DNA from: a virus
Length of the DNA stretch: 25,055 nt
Direction: 5' to 3' (one strand)
IMG/VR virus record: IMGVR_UViG_3300035034_000588
Span: 1 to 25,055 of that record
How positions within the stretch are numbered: position 1 is the first letter of the stretch; each line of letters opens with the position of its first letter. This document shows, piece after piece, positions 5,652-14,977 of the stretch. The translations under genes and the position numbers were made by a program. Under the pieces are notes generated by a model. That model saw only the letters and a list, made by a program, of their open reading frames with translations. It made no database searches and was not told the origin of the DNA.

Positions 5652-6179
5652 ATGGCATCAATTCTAAGAAACTTCGCACCGGACATTTCATTTTGGGAAG
5701 CAAACCCAACAGTGAATACTATACCTGAGTTTTTAGAGTTGAAAGATAAATTAGGAGTTAAGAAGTCGTCTACTATTATGTGGGCGATTTCTTTTCTTTT
5801 AGACCAAAGTGAAGATAACGTATGGAAGAATATGCCGTATGAAGAAGCCGTTGGTCTTATAACATCTGATTACTTAGATGATTCTAATTTTGATTTTGAT
5901 GATTATGAAACTCAGATGAATGCTTATAAAAGACATCTTATGACTCATGGAGAAAGGTCATTGATGAACTGGAAGAATAAGCTTGAGGAGAGAGACAAAT
6001 TTTTAAAAGACACAGAGTACACTCTTGATACAGTTAAGACCATAGACACAGCTCAAAAAGACACTCTCGCTATATTTAAAATATATGAGCAGATACAAGA
6101 AAAGTTAGGACAGGAGGAAAGCGCATCTACAATTGTAGGTAAAAAGCAAGAGAGTGCATCAGAAAAAGGACAGATATGA
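5652..6179 (+). CDS. Conserved phage protein before terminase, possible small terminase
   Basis: A 175-residue mainly helical protein. The first half (SFWEANPTVNTIPEFLELKD, then KKSSTIMWAISFLLDQSEDN) appears globular. Residues about 95-150 are a long charged helix with coiled-coil features (HLMTHGERSLMNWKNKLEER). The tail is disordered and polar (ESASTIVGKKQESASEKGQ). I recognise no family. It starts one base after groEL, and its last bases form an ATGA overlap with the next gene, which itself overlaps terL. The position directly before the large terminase and the helical build fit a small-terminase analogue. Crassvirales small terminases are poorly defined, so this stays an inference. Confidence 0.7.
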   Translation: MASILRNFAPDISFWEANPTVNTIPEFLELKDKLGVKKSSTIMWAISFLLDQSEDNVWKNMPYEEAVGLITSDYLDDSNFDFDDYETQMNAYKRHLMTHGERSLMNWKNKLEERDKFLKDTEYTLDTVKTIDTAQKDTLAIFKIYEQIQEKLGQEESASTIVGKKQESASEKGQI

Positions 6180-6358
6180 GAACTGAATTTAAACTCGCAG
6201 AGTATGTATATGTTAGTACAGACCCTGATCAATTTAAGAGAATGATTATTGAAATCAGACAAAACTTTAATGGATATCTATATGTGTTATCCTTAGGTCC
6301 TGATACTACATTACATTATGCTGAAGAGTTAACTAGAGAAAGAACATTACAAATATGA
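6176..6358 (+). CDS. 60-residue protein coupled to terminase
   Basis: A 60-residue protein starting MRTEFKLAEYVYVSTDPDQF. It has an initial strand-like stretch, a helix (DQFKRMIIEIRQNF) and a second strand-like stretch (GYLYVLSLGPDTTLHYAEEL). I recognise no named family, though small proteins of this EFKLxxYVYV type occur next to terminase in related phages as far as I recall. It overlaps both neighbours by ATGA (6176-6179 and 6355-6358), strong evidence of a real, translationally coupled gene. It may be a packaging accessory. Confidence 0.7.
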   Translation: MRTEFKLAEYVYVSTDPDQFKRMIIEIRQNFNGYLYVLSLGPDTTLHYAEELTRERTLQI

Positions 6359-8775
6359 CAAACGATACTCCATTAAATATAACTGATTATCCTGAGTTTA
6401 TTAGAATAAATAATAAGAAAGCATTTCTAATAGATGAGATTCCTGATCATCATCCCGGGAGTATGAAGTATATACGTTTCTGGAGAGATGAGAAAAGAAA
6501 GTGTATCGAAGGGTTATGGACACAAGATACTAAAGATGAGGATGTAAAGGGTATGTATAGGTTTATGCCGCCTAATCTTTACTTTTATGTTAATCATGGA
6601 ACCATAGCTCACGTTAAAAAGAAAGGGCAACCGTTTGAAATAATCAGACCATTTCTTAGAGATGTTGAATGGGAGTTCTTTTATAATTGGATGGAGTGTA
6701 GAGGTTTCTCTGGATTTACAGATGATGATGAATATCATTGTATTAGAGAGAGGCATATAACAGAAATTGTAGAAAAAAAGACAAGAGCTGTTTATGAAAC
6801 AGAAGAGGATTGGAAAGACTACTGGGAAATGATTTGTAAAGATCAGCATGGTATTATAGACAAAGAATTGTATCATAACTATTACTCTAAAGAAACCGGT
6901 AAGCCTAAAAAATATATACCTGCTAGAGAATATATGAGGAAACTACATGATAAATCATTAGGTAGACCTTTGTATGCTAATCAAGCGTTAAATATGTTCC
7001 TGTTGGGCTCAAGGGGTTTTGGTAAATCATATATGGTTGGTGTCGGTGTAATACTACATGAATGGTTGTTTGATGGAGCTAAAGTTTATCAATTTGATCC
7101 TGAAAAAAAATGGCCGGGTAAAGTTGATGTATTTGTAGGAGCTGCTATTGCAGCTAAGTCTTCTGATCTTTTATCTAAGACATGGCAAGCATTTAACAAT
7201 ATGCCCGGTTCATGGGGAGAAGGTGAGAACTATGTACCACCGCCGTTTAAAAAGAATTTTTTAGGATCATTAAAAGCTAACAATGGTCAGTCTCCATTTA
7301 GACATCAATACGAAAAGAAGAAGGGTAACTCTACTATCATTGAAGGATCTGGTTCTGCTATAAAGCACGGTATTTATACCACAGAAAACCCAGAAGCTGC
7401 GGCTGGTGGACGTTACACGGTAGCTGCTATAGAAGAGGTAGGACTACTCCCAAATGTGCTCACCGTACATGGTTCAAATGAAGCAACACAGATAATTGGT
7501 GGTAATGTTATAGGTTCCAGTATTTATATTGGTACAGGCGGTAACATGGAAAAAATTGTAGAGTCTGAGATTATATTTAGAGATCCTGAAGGGTTTAGAT
7601 TCTTACCATTTGATAATAAATATGAGCCTAATGACGGTGGAAAGATAGGATGGTTTGTTCCTGCAATCTATAATATCAATGACTATAAAGATGAGAATGG
7701 AAATACCAACATTCCAAAAGCAATAGAGCATTATAATAAACGGCGTGAAAAAGCGAGGAGCGCAAGGGATAAGTCAGCTCTCGCCCTAGAGATGATGAAC
7801 TATCCATTAGTACCGAGCGAGATGTTCCTTAATACAGGACTAAATATATTTCCAGTTGCAGATCTTAAAATGCAGCTATCCTATGTTGTTAATAATCCTA
7901 ATAGATATAGAAACTTAAATCAAGTAGGTAGGTTTACTATTAACCCTGAGACTAAGAAAGTTGAGTATGTAGAAGATAGTACTCTTGAAGAAATTACTAG
8001 ATTCCCACTAAAAGATAATAAAGGAATGCCCGGTGCAGTAGTCATTAGAGAGCATCCTAAGACTAATCAAGACGGTACTATAATTACAGGTAGATACTTA
8101 CAAGGAACAGATACTTATGATGATGATGAAAGTGAAACTAATTCGTTTGGTTCTAGTTACATATTAGATACCTTTACTGACAGGATTGTTTGTGAATTTT
8201 TTGGTAGACCTTCTACTAATGAATTCTACGAGACTACCAGAAGGATGAATATGTATTACAATGCAATGCATAATTATGAAAACAACAAGAAAGGATTATT
8301 TACATATTACAGATATAAGAACTCAACACACTTACTTTCGGACACACCGGAGTCTTTAAGAGATATTGAAAACGTAACATTCTCTAAGAATGGTAATAAA
8401 GCAAAGGGTGTAAATGCTAGTAAAGCAATAAACTCATACGCAAGAGATCTTCTTGCTAATTGGCTAATAGAGCCGGCACCTGCCAAAGACGGTGATCCTG
8501 AGGAAGAAACATTAATGAATCTTCATAATATATGGAGTGAGGGATTGCTTAGAGAACTAATTTACTGGATGCCTGATGGTAACTATGACCGTGTATCCTC
8601 AATGGGTATGCTGTTAATTATTAGAGCAGATAGACAAAAGGTTATAGAAAATAGACGTAAAGGAGTTGAGGCTGCTGAAACTATATTTGAACATTCATTC
8701 TGGGCTAGAAATAGATCTACTAGTGATAACATATATGGTAAAAACGCTATTAGCCGCTATAAAAAAATATTTTAA
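6355..8775 (+). CDS. terL: Terminase large subunit (TerL)
   Basis: An 806-residue packaging motor with ATPase and nuclease parts. The Walker A motif is GSRGFGKS (218-225). A Walker B-like strand VAAIEE (356-361) has acidic residues E360 and E361. The C-terminal nuclease domain contains QGTDTYDDD (583-591, D586 the likely first metal ligand) and YDRVSSMGMLL (744-754, D745 the likely third ligand). The roughly 210 residues before Walker A are longer than in most phage terminases but fit the long crAss-like type. It is the last gene before a 64-base gap with a promoter candidate, so it may be the end of the packaging transcript. It cuts and translocates phage DNA into the prohead. Confidence 0.93.
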   Translation: MTNDTPLNITDYPEFIRINNKKAFLIDEIPDHHPGSMKYIRFWRDEKRKCIEGLWTQDTKDEDVKGMYRFMPPNLYFYVNHGTIAHVKKKGQPFEIIRPFLRDVEWEFFYNWMECRGFSGFTDDDEYHCIRERHITEIVEKKTRAVYETEEDWKDYWEMICKDQHGIIDKELYHNYYSKETGKPKKYIPAREYMRKLHDKSLGRPLYANQALNMFLLGSRGFGKSYMVGVGVILHEWLFDGAKVYQFDPEKKWPGKVDVFVGAAIAAKSSDLLSKTWQAFNNMPGSWGEGENYVPPPFKKNFLGSLKANNGQSPFRHQYEKKKGNSTIIEGSGSAIKHGIYTTENPEAAAGGRYTVAAIEEVGLLPNVLTVHGSNEATQIIGGNVIGSSIYIGTGGNMEKIVESEIIFRDPEGFRFLPFDNKYEPNDGGKIGWFVPAIYNINDYKDENGNTNIPKAIEHYNKRREKARSARDKSALALEMMNYPLVPSEMFLNTGLNIFPVADLKMQLSYVVNNPNRYRNLNQVGRFTINPETKKVEYVEDSTLEEITRFPLKDNKGMPGAVVIREHPKTNQDGTIITGRYLQGTDTYDDDESETNSFGSSYILDTFTDRIVCEFFGRPSTNEFYETTRRMNMYYNAMHNYENNKKGLFTYYRYKNSTHLLSDTPESLRDIENVTFSKNGNKAKGVNASKAINSYARDLLANWLIEPAPAKDGDPEEETLMNLHNIWSEGLLRELIYWMPDGNYDRVSSMGMLLIIRADRQKVIENRRKGVEAAETIFEHSFWARNRSTSDNIYGKNAISRYKKIF

Positions 8776-8790
8776 ATACTAATAATACTT

Positions 8791-8820
8791 TTGTTTATTA
8801 GAAAAAATTTGTATAATTTG
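8791..8820 (+). promoter_or_regulatory. Candidate promoter for portal/capsid genes
   Basis: TTG at 8791-8793 (in CTTTTG) is followed after 18 bases by TATAATTTG (8812-8820), a near match to the Bacteroidota -7 element TAnnTTTG. Spacing is in the accepted 17-23 range. The next gene starts 20 bases downstream at 8840. The site lies in the 64-base gap after terL, where no gene overlaps. Confidence 0.45.
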
Positions 8821-8839
8821 TAACGCATAAAATATTATA

Positions 8840-11296
8840 ATGGATAATACATCGTATAGAAAAGGACATTTTCCTCCACAAAAGTTAGCCACTACTAGAA
8901 AAACCAAGAAGTGGTTTGAGGAATGTATAGAAGCTGGTGAACAATTATCATTTGTATCAGATTCACGTATAAGACAAAGTTGGCAAAACAAGCGGGCTAA
9001 CTATGATCTTGCTAATGATAAATTAGATAACGCAGATGTTAAGAGGGTTACTAATCCTTATAGTATTGAAGGACTTACTATTCCTGCTAAAATGCAGAAC
9101 TATCCCGTAGCATTACCTAAGATAGATTTGTTAGTAGGTGAAGAGATGAAACGTAGATTTGACTGGAGAGTTAGAGTTGTCAATGAAGATGCTGTTACTC
9201 AAAAAGAAAAAGACATTCAAAAGCTTGTAAACGAAACTTTAGTTAATACTCTTACAGCAGGTGTTCAAGATAAACAAGAGTTTGAACAACGTATGAAGCG
9301 TCTTAACAGATTTAAAAATTACGAATACCAAGATGTAAGAGAACGTAGAGCTACACAACTTCTTAAGTATCTATGGAAAAAAGAGGAGCTTGAACATAAG
9401 TTTTCGAGATCTTTTATGGATTTACTAATCTCTTCAGAGGAGATAATGTGCATTGATATTATAGCTGGCGAACCAACTGTTAGAAAGGTTAACCCATTGG
9501 AATTACATGTTATTTCTAATGGTGATTCTCCTTACGTAGAGGACGCTGATATAATTATTGAAGATGGATATTATCCTCCCGGTAAGGTAATTGACATGTT
9601 TCATGATGAACTCAAAGACAAAGACGTTAAACGTATTATGGATGGTGACCTTACTGATAGTGGGGATAGTCATTTTTCATTGGGTGAAAGAGAGCGATCT
9701 ATTATACCTACAGGAGAGTTTGAAATCATTGCGGACCCCGAAACAGGAATCTTAGAAGAATCAGGATATAATGGTGGTAATAGAGGTTATAGAGGTGCAT
9801 TCGATTTAGATGGTAACGTACGTGTAATGCGTGTAGTTTGGAGAGGTGTTAAAAAGATTGGTAAGGTAAAATACTTTGATCCTCAAACACAATCTATAGA
9901 AGAAGATATTGTTCCTGAAACCTATAAAGCTAGAGAAGGAGAGAAAGTTAAATGGATCTGGATCAATGAATGGTATGAAGGTACTATGATAGGATCTGGT
10001 AAGGATTCTCTTAAAGTTAAGTTTGGACCAAGACCTATTCAGTTTAGATCTATGGACAATCCATCTAAGTGTCAATCAGGATATGTTGGTACTTACATGA
10101 ACATTAATGATTCAAGAGCTTATTCGTTGCTTGATAGAATGAAACCTTATCAGTATCTATACAATGTGTATATGTATCGTACTGAACAAGCTTTTGCTAA
10201 ATCATACGGAAAAATATTAAAGCTACCTTTACACTTGGTTCCTGACAATTGGGATCTTGATCAATGGTTAAACTATCTATTTCAGATGAATGTGATGGTA
10301 ACCGATGGTTTTAAAGAAGGTGATAAAGGAGCTTCTCAAGGAAAACTAGCTGGTTCTATGGATAGTAACAACATGGTTGCTGACTTAGAAATGGGTAATT
10401 ATATACAACAGCATCTTATGATGTTAGAGTATATTAAAAAGGAATTAGGTGAAATTGCAGGAGTTACTGAACAAAGACAGGGACAGATAGAAACTAGAGA
10501 GTTAGTAGGAAATGTTCAAAGAGCAGTAACTCAGTCAGCGCATATTACTGAGAAGTGGTTTAAAGTTCATGATAACTTTAAGAAACGTGTACTTACAATG
10601 CTACTTGAAACTGCTAAGTATGCTTACAAAGGTAAGACTATGAAACGCCAAATGATATTAGACGACATGACTAATATGTTGTTTGATATTCCCGGTGATG
10701 AAATCATGGAAGCTGATTATGGTCTATTCTTAAGTAACTCTGCTGCTGATACAGAATTGTTTGCTGACCTCAAGATGCTATCACAAGCTGCTCTTCAAAA
10801 TGATAAGATGAGTATTGGTGATATTATAGATGTCTACACTTCAGATTCTATTGCTACTATTAAGCGTAAGATTGAACTTGCAGAAGAAGAAAAGACTGAG
10901 ATGGAACGTCAGCAGTTTGAAAAACAAATGCAACAACAGCAACAAGCTACTCAAGCTCAGGTTCAGAACGAACAGGATAAACGCGCACTTGAAGAACGTA
11001 ATAATGTAAGAGATAACCAAACTAAGCTTCTTGTTGAAGAAATGAAACTAAGAGCTCAGTCAATGGCAGACTCTGGTGATTATGATGACGGACAATTGTC
11101 ACTTGAACTTAGAAAGCATTTAGATGGAATGAAAGTTAAAGAGCAAGAGTTGATAGCAAGTATGCAAGAAAGTCAAGCAAAACTATCTTTAGATGAAAGA
11201 AAAATAGAAGACTCTATGAAGATGCATAAGGATAAAATGATTCGAGAAGACAAAAAAATTAAGAAAATGGGAGCAAAGCCGGCAACCAAAAAGTAG
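8840..11296 (+). CDS. Portal protein
   Basis: An 818-residue protein in the normal portal position between terminase and capsid genes. The N-terminal part contains the patch KIDLLVGEEMKRRFDWRVRV (about 92-111). The middle is rich in strands and turns. Residues about 545-600 (IETRELVGNVQRAVTQSAHI, then TEKWFKVHDN) form the helical core expected of portals. The C-terminal 150 residues are a long charged, glutamine-rich helix (QFEKQMQQQQQATQAQ near residue 695), ending basic (KKMGAKPATKK). The length matches crAss-like portals. The protein forms a dodecamer at one capsid vertex, through which DNA enters and leaves. Confidence 0.88.
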   Translation: MDNTSYRKGHFPPQKLATTRKTKKWFEECIEAGEQLSFVSDSRIRQSWQNKRANYDLANDKLDNADVKRVTNPYSIEGLTIPAKMQNYPVALPKIDLLVGEEMKRRFDWRVRVVNEDAVTQKEKDIQKLVNETLVNTLTAGVQDKQEFEQRMKRLNRFKNYEYQDVRERRATQLLKYLWKKEELEHKFSRSFMDLLISSEEIMCIDIIAGEPTVRKVNPLELHVISNGDSPYVEDADIIIEDGYYPPGKVIDMFHDELKDKDVKRIMDGDLTDSGDSHFSLGERERSIIPTGEFEIIADPETGILEESGYNGGNRGYRGAFDLDGNVRVMRVVWRGVKKIGKVKYFDPQTQSIEEDIVPETYKAREGEKVKWIWINEWYEGTMIGSGKDSLKVKFGPRPIQFRSMDNPSKCQSGYVGTYMNINDSRAYSLLDRMKPYQYLYNVYMYRTEQAFAKSYGKILKLPLHLVPDNWDLDQWLNYLFQMNVMVTDGFKEGDKGASQGKLAGSMDSNNMVADLEMGNYIQQHLMMLEYIKKELGEIAGVTEQRQGQIETRELVGNVQRAVTQSAHITEKWFKVHDNFKKRVLTMLLETAKYAYKGKTMKRQMILDDMTNMLFDIPGDEIMEADYGLFLSNSAADTELFADLKMLSQAALQNDKMSIGDIIDVYTSDSIATIKRKIELAEEEKTEMERQQFEKQMQQQQQATQAQVQNEQDKRALEERNNVRDNQTKLLVEEMKLRAQSMADSGDYDDGQLSLELRKHLDGMKVKEQELIASMQESQAKLSLDERKIEDSMKMHKDKMIREDKKIKKMGAKPATKK

Positions 11297-11395
11297 AAAA
11301 GAGGCTATAGGTTACTTTATTAAAATGTAACAGATTTTATTATTTATTTGGATAATACAAAAATAATTTATTAATTTACATAAATCATATAAGAA

Positions 11396-12559
11396 ATGAG
11401 CGAATTTTTAGGAGGCGATTTGGAGTTTGATCTTGAGGACATTATTGATCCAGAAGGAACGGTCACCCCAGATAGCATAGAAGAAGGAAATGATGATAAT
11501 CCTAAGGATAAAAATCCTAAGGAAAAAGAAACTAGTAAAGATTCAAAAGAGGATGAAAACTTAATGGATCTTGATGCAGAAGGTAATGAGATTACAGCAA
11601 CCTCAAATGATGAGGATGAGGATGAAGATGACGTAGATGATAAGAAAGGAACTGAGGAAGGCTCCGACGACGACACTACAGAGAGTTCTTCTTCTTCCAA
11701 TATTGCTGATTATGCCTCTGCTCTCTACGAAGAAGGAGCCTTCCCGGATATTGATGAAAAGGAGTTAAAAGATGTAAAAACCGTTGAAGATCTGATCAAT
11801 TTAAATCGAAAGCAGATTCAAGCCAACGAGTTACGTGATCTTTCTCCCGATCAAAAAGAAGCTTTGAAAGCTTTTAGGAATGGTATTTCAGTTGACGAAT
11901 TCAAACAGATGAAGTCTAGTGAACTGCAATATGATTCTATTACTGACGATCAACTAAATGAAGAAGAAGTAGCAAGTAAAATTGTCACTGACTTTTTGCG
12001 TATGACTAATACTGATGAATCTGTTATTTCAGATTTGCTAGAGTCATATAAGATTGACGAAAAACTTTCTGATAAAGCAAAGACTTATCTTCCGAAGATA
12101 AAGAGTGCTATTAAAACTCAGAATGAGAATGCCGTTAGAGCAAGAGAAGTTGAGCGTGAGAATGCCGTTAAAGAAATTAAGTCTGGACTTGATTCAGTTA
12201 AAGAAGTCTTTAAAGGAGTTAGTCTGAACGAAAAAGAGAAGACAGAATTGTTTGAGCAAATGACACGACCTGTAAAGGTTTTAGAAGACGGGACTCAGCT
12301 AGATGCTGTAATGGCAAAACGAACTGAAGACCCCGTTAGTTTTATGATCAAACTACATTACTATACCAAACTAGGTTTATTTGATAAAGAGCCAAATACA
12401 GATTTCTTACAAACTAAAGAGAGAACTAAGGCACTTAAGAAACTAAGCGAAAAGTTTGATAAAGGAAATTCATCTAATCGCTTATCAGGTTCGAGGAAGA
12501 CATCGGATTCGGAGCTGTTTGATTTTGATGATATACCCGATGTACAAGTTAAATATTAA
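11396..12559 (+). CDS. Acidic scaffold-like protein
   Basis: A 387-residue, strongly acidic protein between portal and capsid genes, the usual place for scaffolding. Residues 1-105 are low-complexity and acidic (NDEDEDEDDVDDKKGTEEGS) followed by a serine run. The remainder is helical with charged repeats (AVRAREVERENAVKEIKSGL) and a conserved-looking globular part (PVSFMIKLHYYTKLGLF). The end is acidic again (LFDFDDIPDVQVKY). Phage scaffolds are usually acidic, helical and poorly conserved, so the inference is good, but sequence alone does not prove it. It begins 100 bases after the portal gene, a gap with weak promoter-like elements and no clear terminator. Confidence 0.72.
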   Translation: MSEFLGGDLEFDLEDIIDPEGTVTPDSIEEGNDDNPKDKNPKEKETSKDSKEDENLMDLDAEGNEITATSNDEDEDEDDVDDKKGTEEGSDDDTTESSSSSNIADYASALYEEGAFPDIDEKELKDVKTVEDLINLNRKQIQANELRDLSPDQKEALKAFRNGISVDEFKQMKSSELQYDSITDDQLNEEEVASKIVTDFLRMTNTDESVISDLLESYKIDEKLSDKAKTYLPKIKSAIKTQNENAVRAREVERENAVKEIKSGLDSVKEVFKGVSLNEKEKTELFEQMTRPVKVLEDGTQLDAVMAKRTEDPVSFMIKLHYYTKLGLFDKEPNTDFLQTKERTKALKKLSEKFDKGNSSNRLSGSRKTSDSELFDFDDIPDVQVKY

Positions 12560-12589
12560 TTATTAACCCGATTGCAAACTTAAAATAAC

Positions 12590-14077
12590 ATGGCTAAATT
12601 GTCGCAATTTCAAATGACAGATGCTAAATCGTGGAGTGGTATGACCACTAAAAATCACATCGGAGCGATTTGGAATGCTGCCCCACAGAAAGCATCTAAT
12701 ATAATGACAATGGTTCACCAAACCAACTTTGGTATGGATCTTGACACTTACCTTAATCAGTTTGGTGTTAAAGTTCTAGAAAACGAAGATGACTTTGTTT
12801 GGGAACTCATTGGTACTTCTAAAAAGAACATTCCTCTTGTTGAGGCACGTCTTACACGGAATGGTTCGGCGATAGCTGCTACTGATAAACCCGGGGTTGG
12901 CTTTAGCCGATTCTTCATGGTTTTTGAAGAGCAGTGGTTTACTGACGTAAACGTTATCGTAGGACACATGAATGAACTTTACCCACTTCGAATCGTTGCT
13001 GATCCGGAACCAGATGGAAACTACTGGGTGTATGAGGTAGAGCTTATGTCCGATAGTTCTGACAAGTATATGGACACCGAAGAATTGGTTGCCGGACGTA
13101 GATTCAGTAAAGACTGGTCTATCGTTGAGCAAACTCTTTCTAGAAAAGGTGGTGGAGTTAACTTCACTTCTCCTTTCTCGATGAGAAATCAGTTCACTAT
13201 GATCCGTATGCAACACCAGACTCCCGGTAACATGATCAACCGTCCGTTTGGAACGATGTTCAAAAACGATAAAGGACAGACATTTAAGATCTGGACTCAA
13301 TATCAAGATTATCAATTCGACCACCAATTCCGTTTGGAGAAAAATCGTGGACTTATGTTCGCTACTTCAAACCGTAAATCTGATGGATCTTATGGTAACT
13401 TTGGTAAGTCAGGTTTTGTCATTAAACAAGGTGCTGGTATCCGTCAACAAATGGAAGCTTCGAACACAGTGTTCTATAATGACTTTACCATTAAGTATCT
13501 ATTGAATGTTCTATTGGATCTTTCCGAGAATAAGTTGTCAATGGACCAACGTAAGTTCGTCTTGAAGACAGGTGAACGTGGTGCTGTACAGTTCCACTAT
13601 GCTCTTGAAGATTTCTCTCAATTGTTCCAACCCCTCTTTAACGAGGATAGGATGTTTAAAAATGATGGTATGGGACTTACCTCACTTGGCCTTGGCTATG
13701 GTGGACAGTTCCTACGTTACGTTGGCCCAATGGGAATTGAGGTTTCTGTTTCTGTAGATTCTCTATATTCTGATAGAGAAAGAAACAAAATCTATCACCC
13801 AGATGGTGGTGTAGCTGAGTCGTATCGTTATGACATTCTTGATGTAGGAACTTCAGCAGGAGAAGCAAACATTCAGAAAGTTATGGCTAAAGGACAAGAA
13901 GATATCTGGGGATATGAGCCCGGACTTCGTGATCCTTATTCACCAACTGGTGGACGAATGAAGTATATGGCTAACGCTGTTGATGGTTATACAGTACACC
14001 GAGCATGTGTGTTTGGTGCTAAAGTAACTGATCCATCACGTACCGCTAGCTTTATTCCTAACATTCTAGCAGCGTAA
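12590..14077 (+). CDS. Major capsid protein
   Basis: A 495-residue protein after portal and scaffold-like genes. The length is that of crAss-like HK97-fold capsid proteins. It starts MAKLSQFQMTDAKSWSGMTT and contains long mixed stretches typical of capsid shells, with many glycine/phenylalanine turns (GFSRFFMVFEEQWFTDVNVI). There is no signal peptide and few cysteines. Codons are noticeably richer in G and C than in the fibre genes, as expected for a very highly expressed gene. It starts without a Shine-Dalgarno site (TTAAAATAAC before ATG), in line with Bacteroidota initiation. It is probably the main client of the nearby GroEL (inference). Confidence 0.88.
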   Translation: MAKLSQFQMTDAKSWSGMTTKNHIGAIWNAAPQKASNIMTMVHQTNFGMDLDTYLNQFGVKVLENEDDFVWELIGTSKKNIPLVEARLTRNGSAIAATDKPGVGFSRFFMVFEEQWFTDVNVIVGHMNELYPLRIVADPEPDGNYWVYEVELMSDSSDKYMDTEELVAGRRFSKDWSIVEQTLSRKGGGVNFTSPFSMRNQFTMIRMQHQTPGNMINRPFGTMFKNDKGQTFKIWTQYQDYQFDHQFRLEKNRGLMFATSNRKSDGSYGNFGKSGFVIKQGAGIRQQMEASNTVFYNDFTIKYLLNVLLDLSENKLSMDQRKFVLKTGERGAVQFHYALEDFSQLFQPLFNEDRMFKNDGMGLTSLGLGYGGQFLRYVGPMGIEVSVSVDSLYSDRERNKIYHPDGGVAESYRYDILDVGTSAGEANIQKVMAKGQEDIWGYEPGLRDPYSPTGGRMKYMANAVDGYTVHRACVFGAKVTDPSRTASFIPNILAA

Positions 14078-14098
14078 TATTAATTTAAATAATAAAAA

Positions 14099-14977
14099 AT
14101 GGAAGAATTAGATACACAAGTTGAATTTAAACTACCTAATAAGATAGTTTACATTAAACCTATTAAGGGGCGTTCATGGTTGCCAGACGACCATTCAGCA
14201 AGTTTTTTATTTGGAGAATCCAGCATTGAATATGTTGTACCGCAGGATAGTAGAGGGGTCCTAGTTGACCCCCTTACTCCTTCGGAAAGAGAATTCTTTG
14301 AAAGTAGGAAATCTTCAGGAATGGATTTCGAGCTTGGTGATTTATCAGTACATAAAAAAGAAGATAACTATTGGCATAGTTTTAAAGTAAAGCTAGATTC
14401 AAGACAGACAAAGCTTGATCTATCTAAACCTATAGACTATATTCGATATAAAGTTCTTTTGACGAATAAGAAATATATTTGTCCTACTGCTGATAAAGAG
14501 GCTGTTGATCGTAAATTAAGTTATAAGTTTTGTATAGCAGAAGAGGGTGAGGAAATCAGACGTAAAGCCACAGGCATTGATGCTTTGAAAGAAGCTTTTA
14601 AATTCTATGGTAGAATGTCAGCATCTAACGATGATATGATTGACTTTCTAAAGCAATATAAACTTAAGAATACTAAATTCAAAAAAGCTATTCCAAAAGA
14701 TGCTAAAGACACATTTCTTAAATCTGAAATCAGTGGTATCATAGACAAAAACCTAGATATGTTTCTAGAGATTGTAAATGATCCTTACTACGAAGATAAG
14801 AAACTAGTTGTTAATGGTCTTGAAAAAGGAGCTATTGAATTAGTGGGACGAACATACCAAACACCAGAGGGAGTATTCCTAGGTGATACAAGTAATGAGG
14901 TCGTTAAATATCTTAACAACAAGATGAATAACGAAATCAAACTACAAATAATGGGTAGAATAGAAAATAGTAAGTAA
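14099..14977 (+). CDS. Conserved virion protein after capsid gene
   Basis: A 292-residue protein starting MEELDTQVEFKLPNKIVYIK. The first half is strand-rich and includes YWHSFKVKLDSRQTKLDLSK. The second half is helical (IDALKEAFKFYGRMSA; FLEIVNDPYYEDKKLVV). I know of no function. A gene of this type next to the capsid gene is seen in crAss-like phages as far as I recall, so a capsid auxiliary or head-vertex role is reasonable. Its last base is the first base of the next start (TAATG), showing coupling with the connector gene at 14977. Confidence 0.72.
   Translation: MEELDTQVEFKLPNKIVYIKPIKGRSWLPDDHSASFLFGESSIEYVVPQDSRGVLVDPLTPSEREFFESRKSSGMDFELGDLSVHKKEDNYWHSFKVKLDSRQTKLDLSKPIDYIRYKVLLTNKKYICPTADKEAVDRKLSYKFCIAEEGEEIRRKATGIDALKEAFKFYGRMSASNDDMIDFLKQYKLKNTKFKKAIPKDAKDTFLKSEISGIIDKNLDMFLEIVNDPYYEDKKLVVNGLEKGAIELVGRTYQTPEGVFLGDTSNEVVKYLNNKMNNEIKLQIMGRIENSK

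Noticed and set aside
11311-11331. Hairpin GTTAC/GTAAC after the portal gene as a terminator
   Set aside because: The stem is only 5 bases with an 11-base loop and no continuous T tract.
11371-11700. Minus-strand serine-rich frame
   Set aside because: Antisense of the acidic GAA/GAT/GAG-rich scaffold-like gene, which produces serine-rich shadow frames.
12776-13327. Minus-strand 183-codon frame inside the capsid gene
   Set aside because: Lies antisense to a clear capsid gene and is explained by codon bias of that gene.
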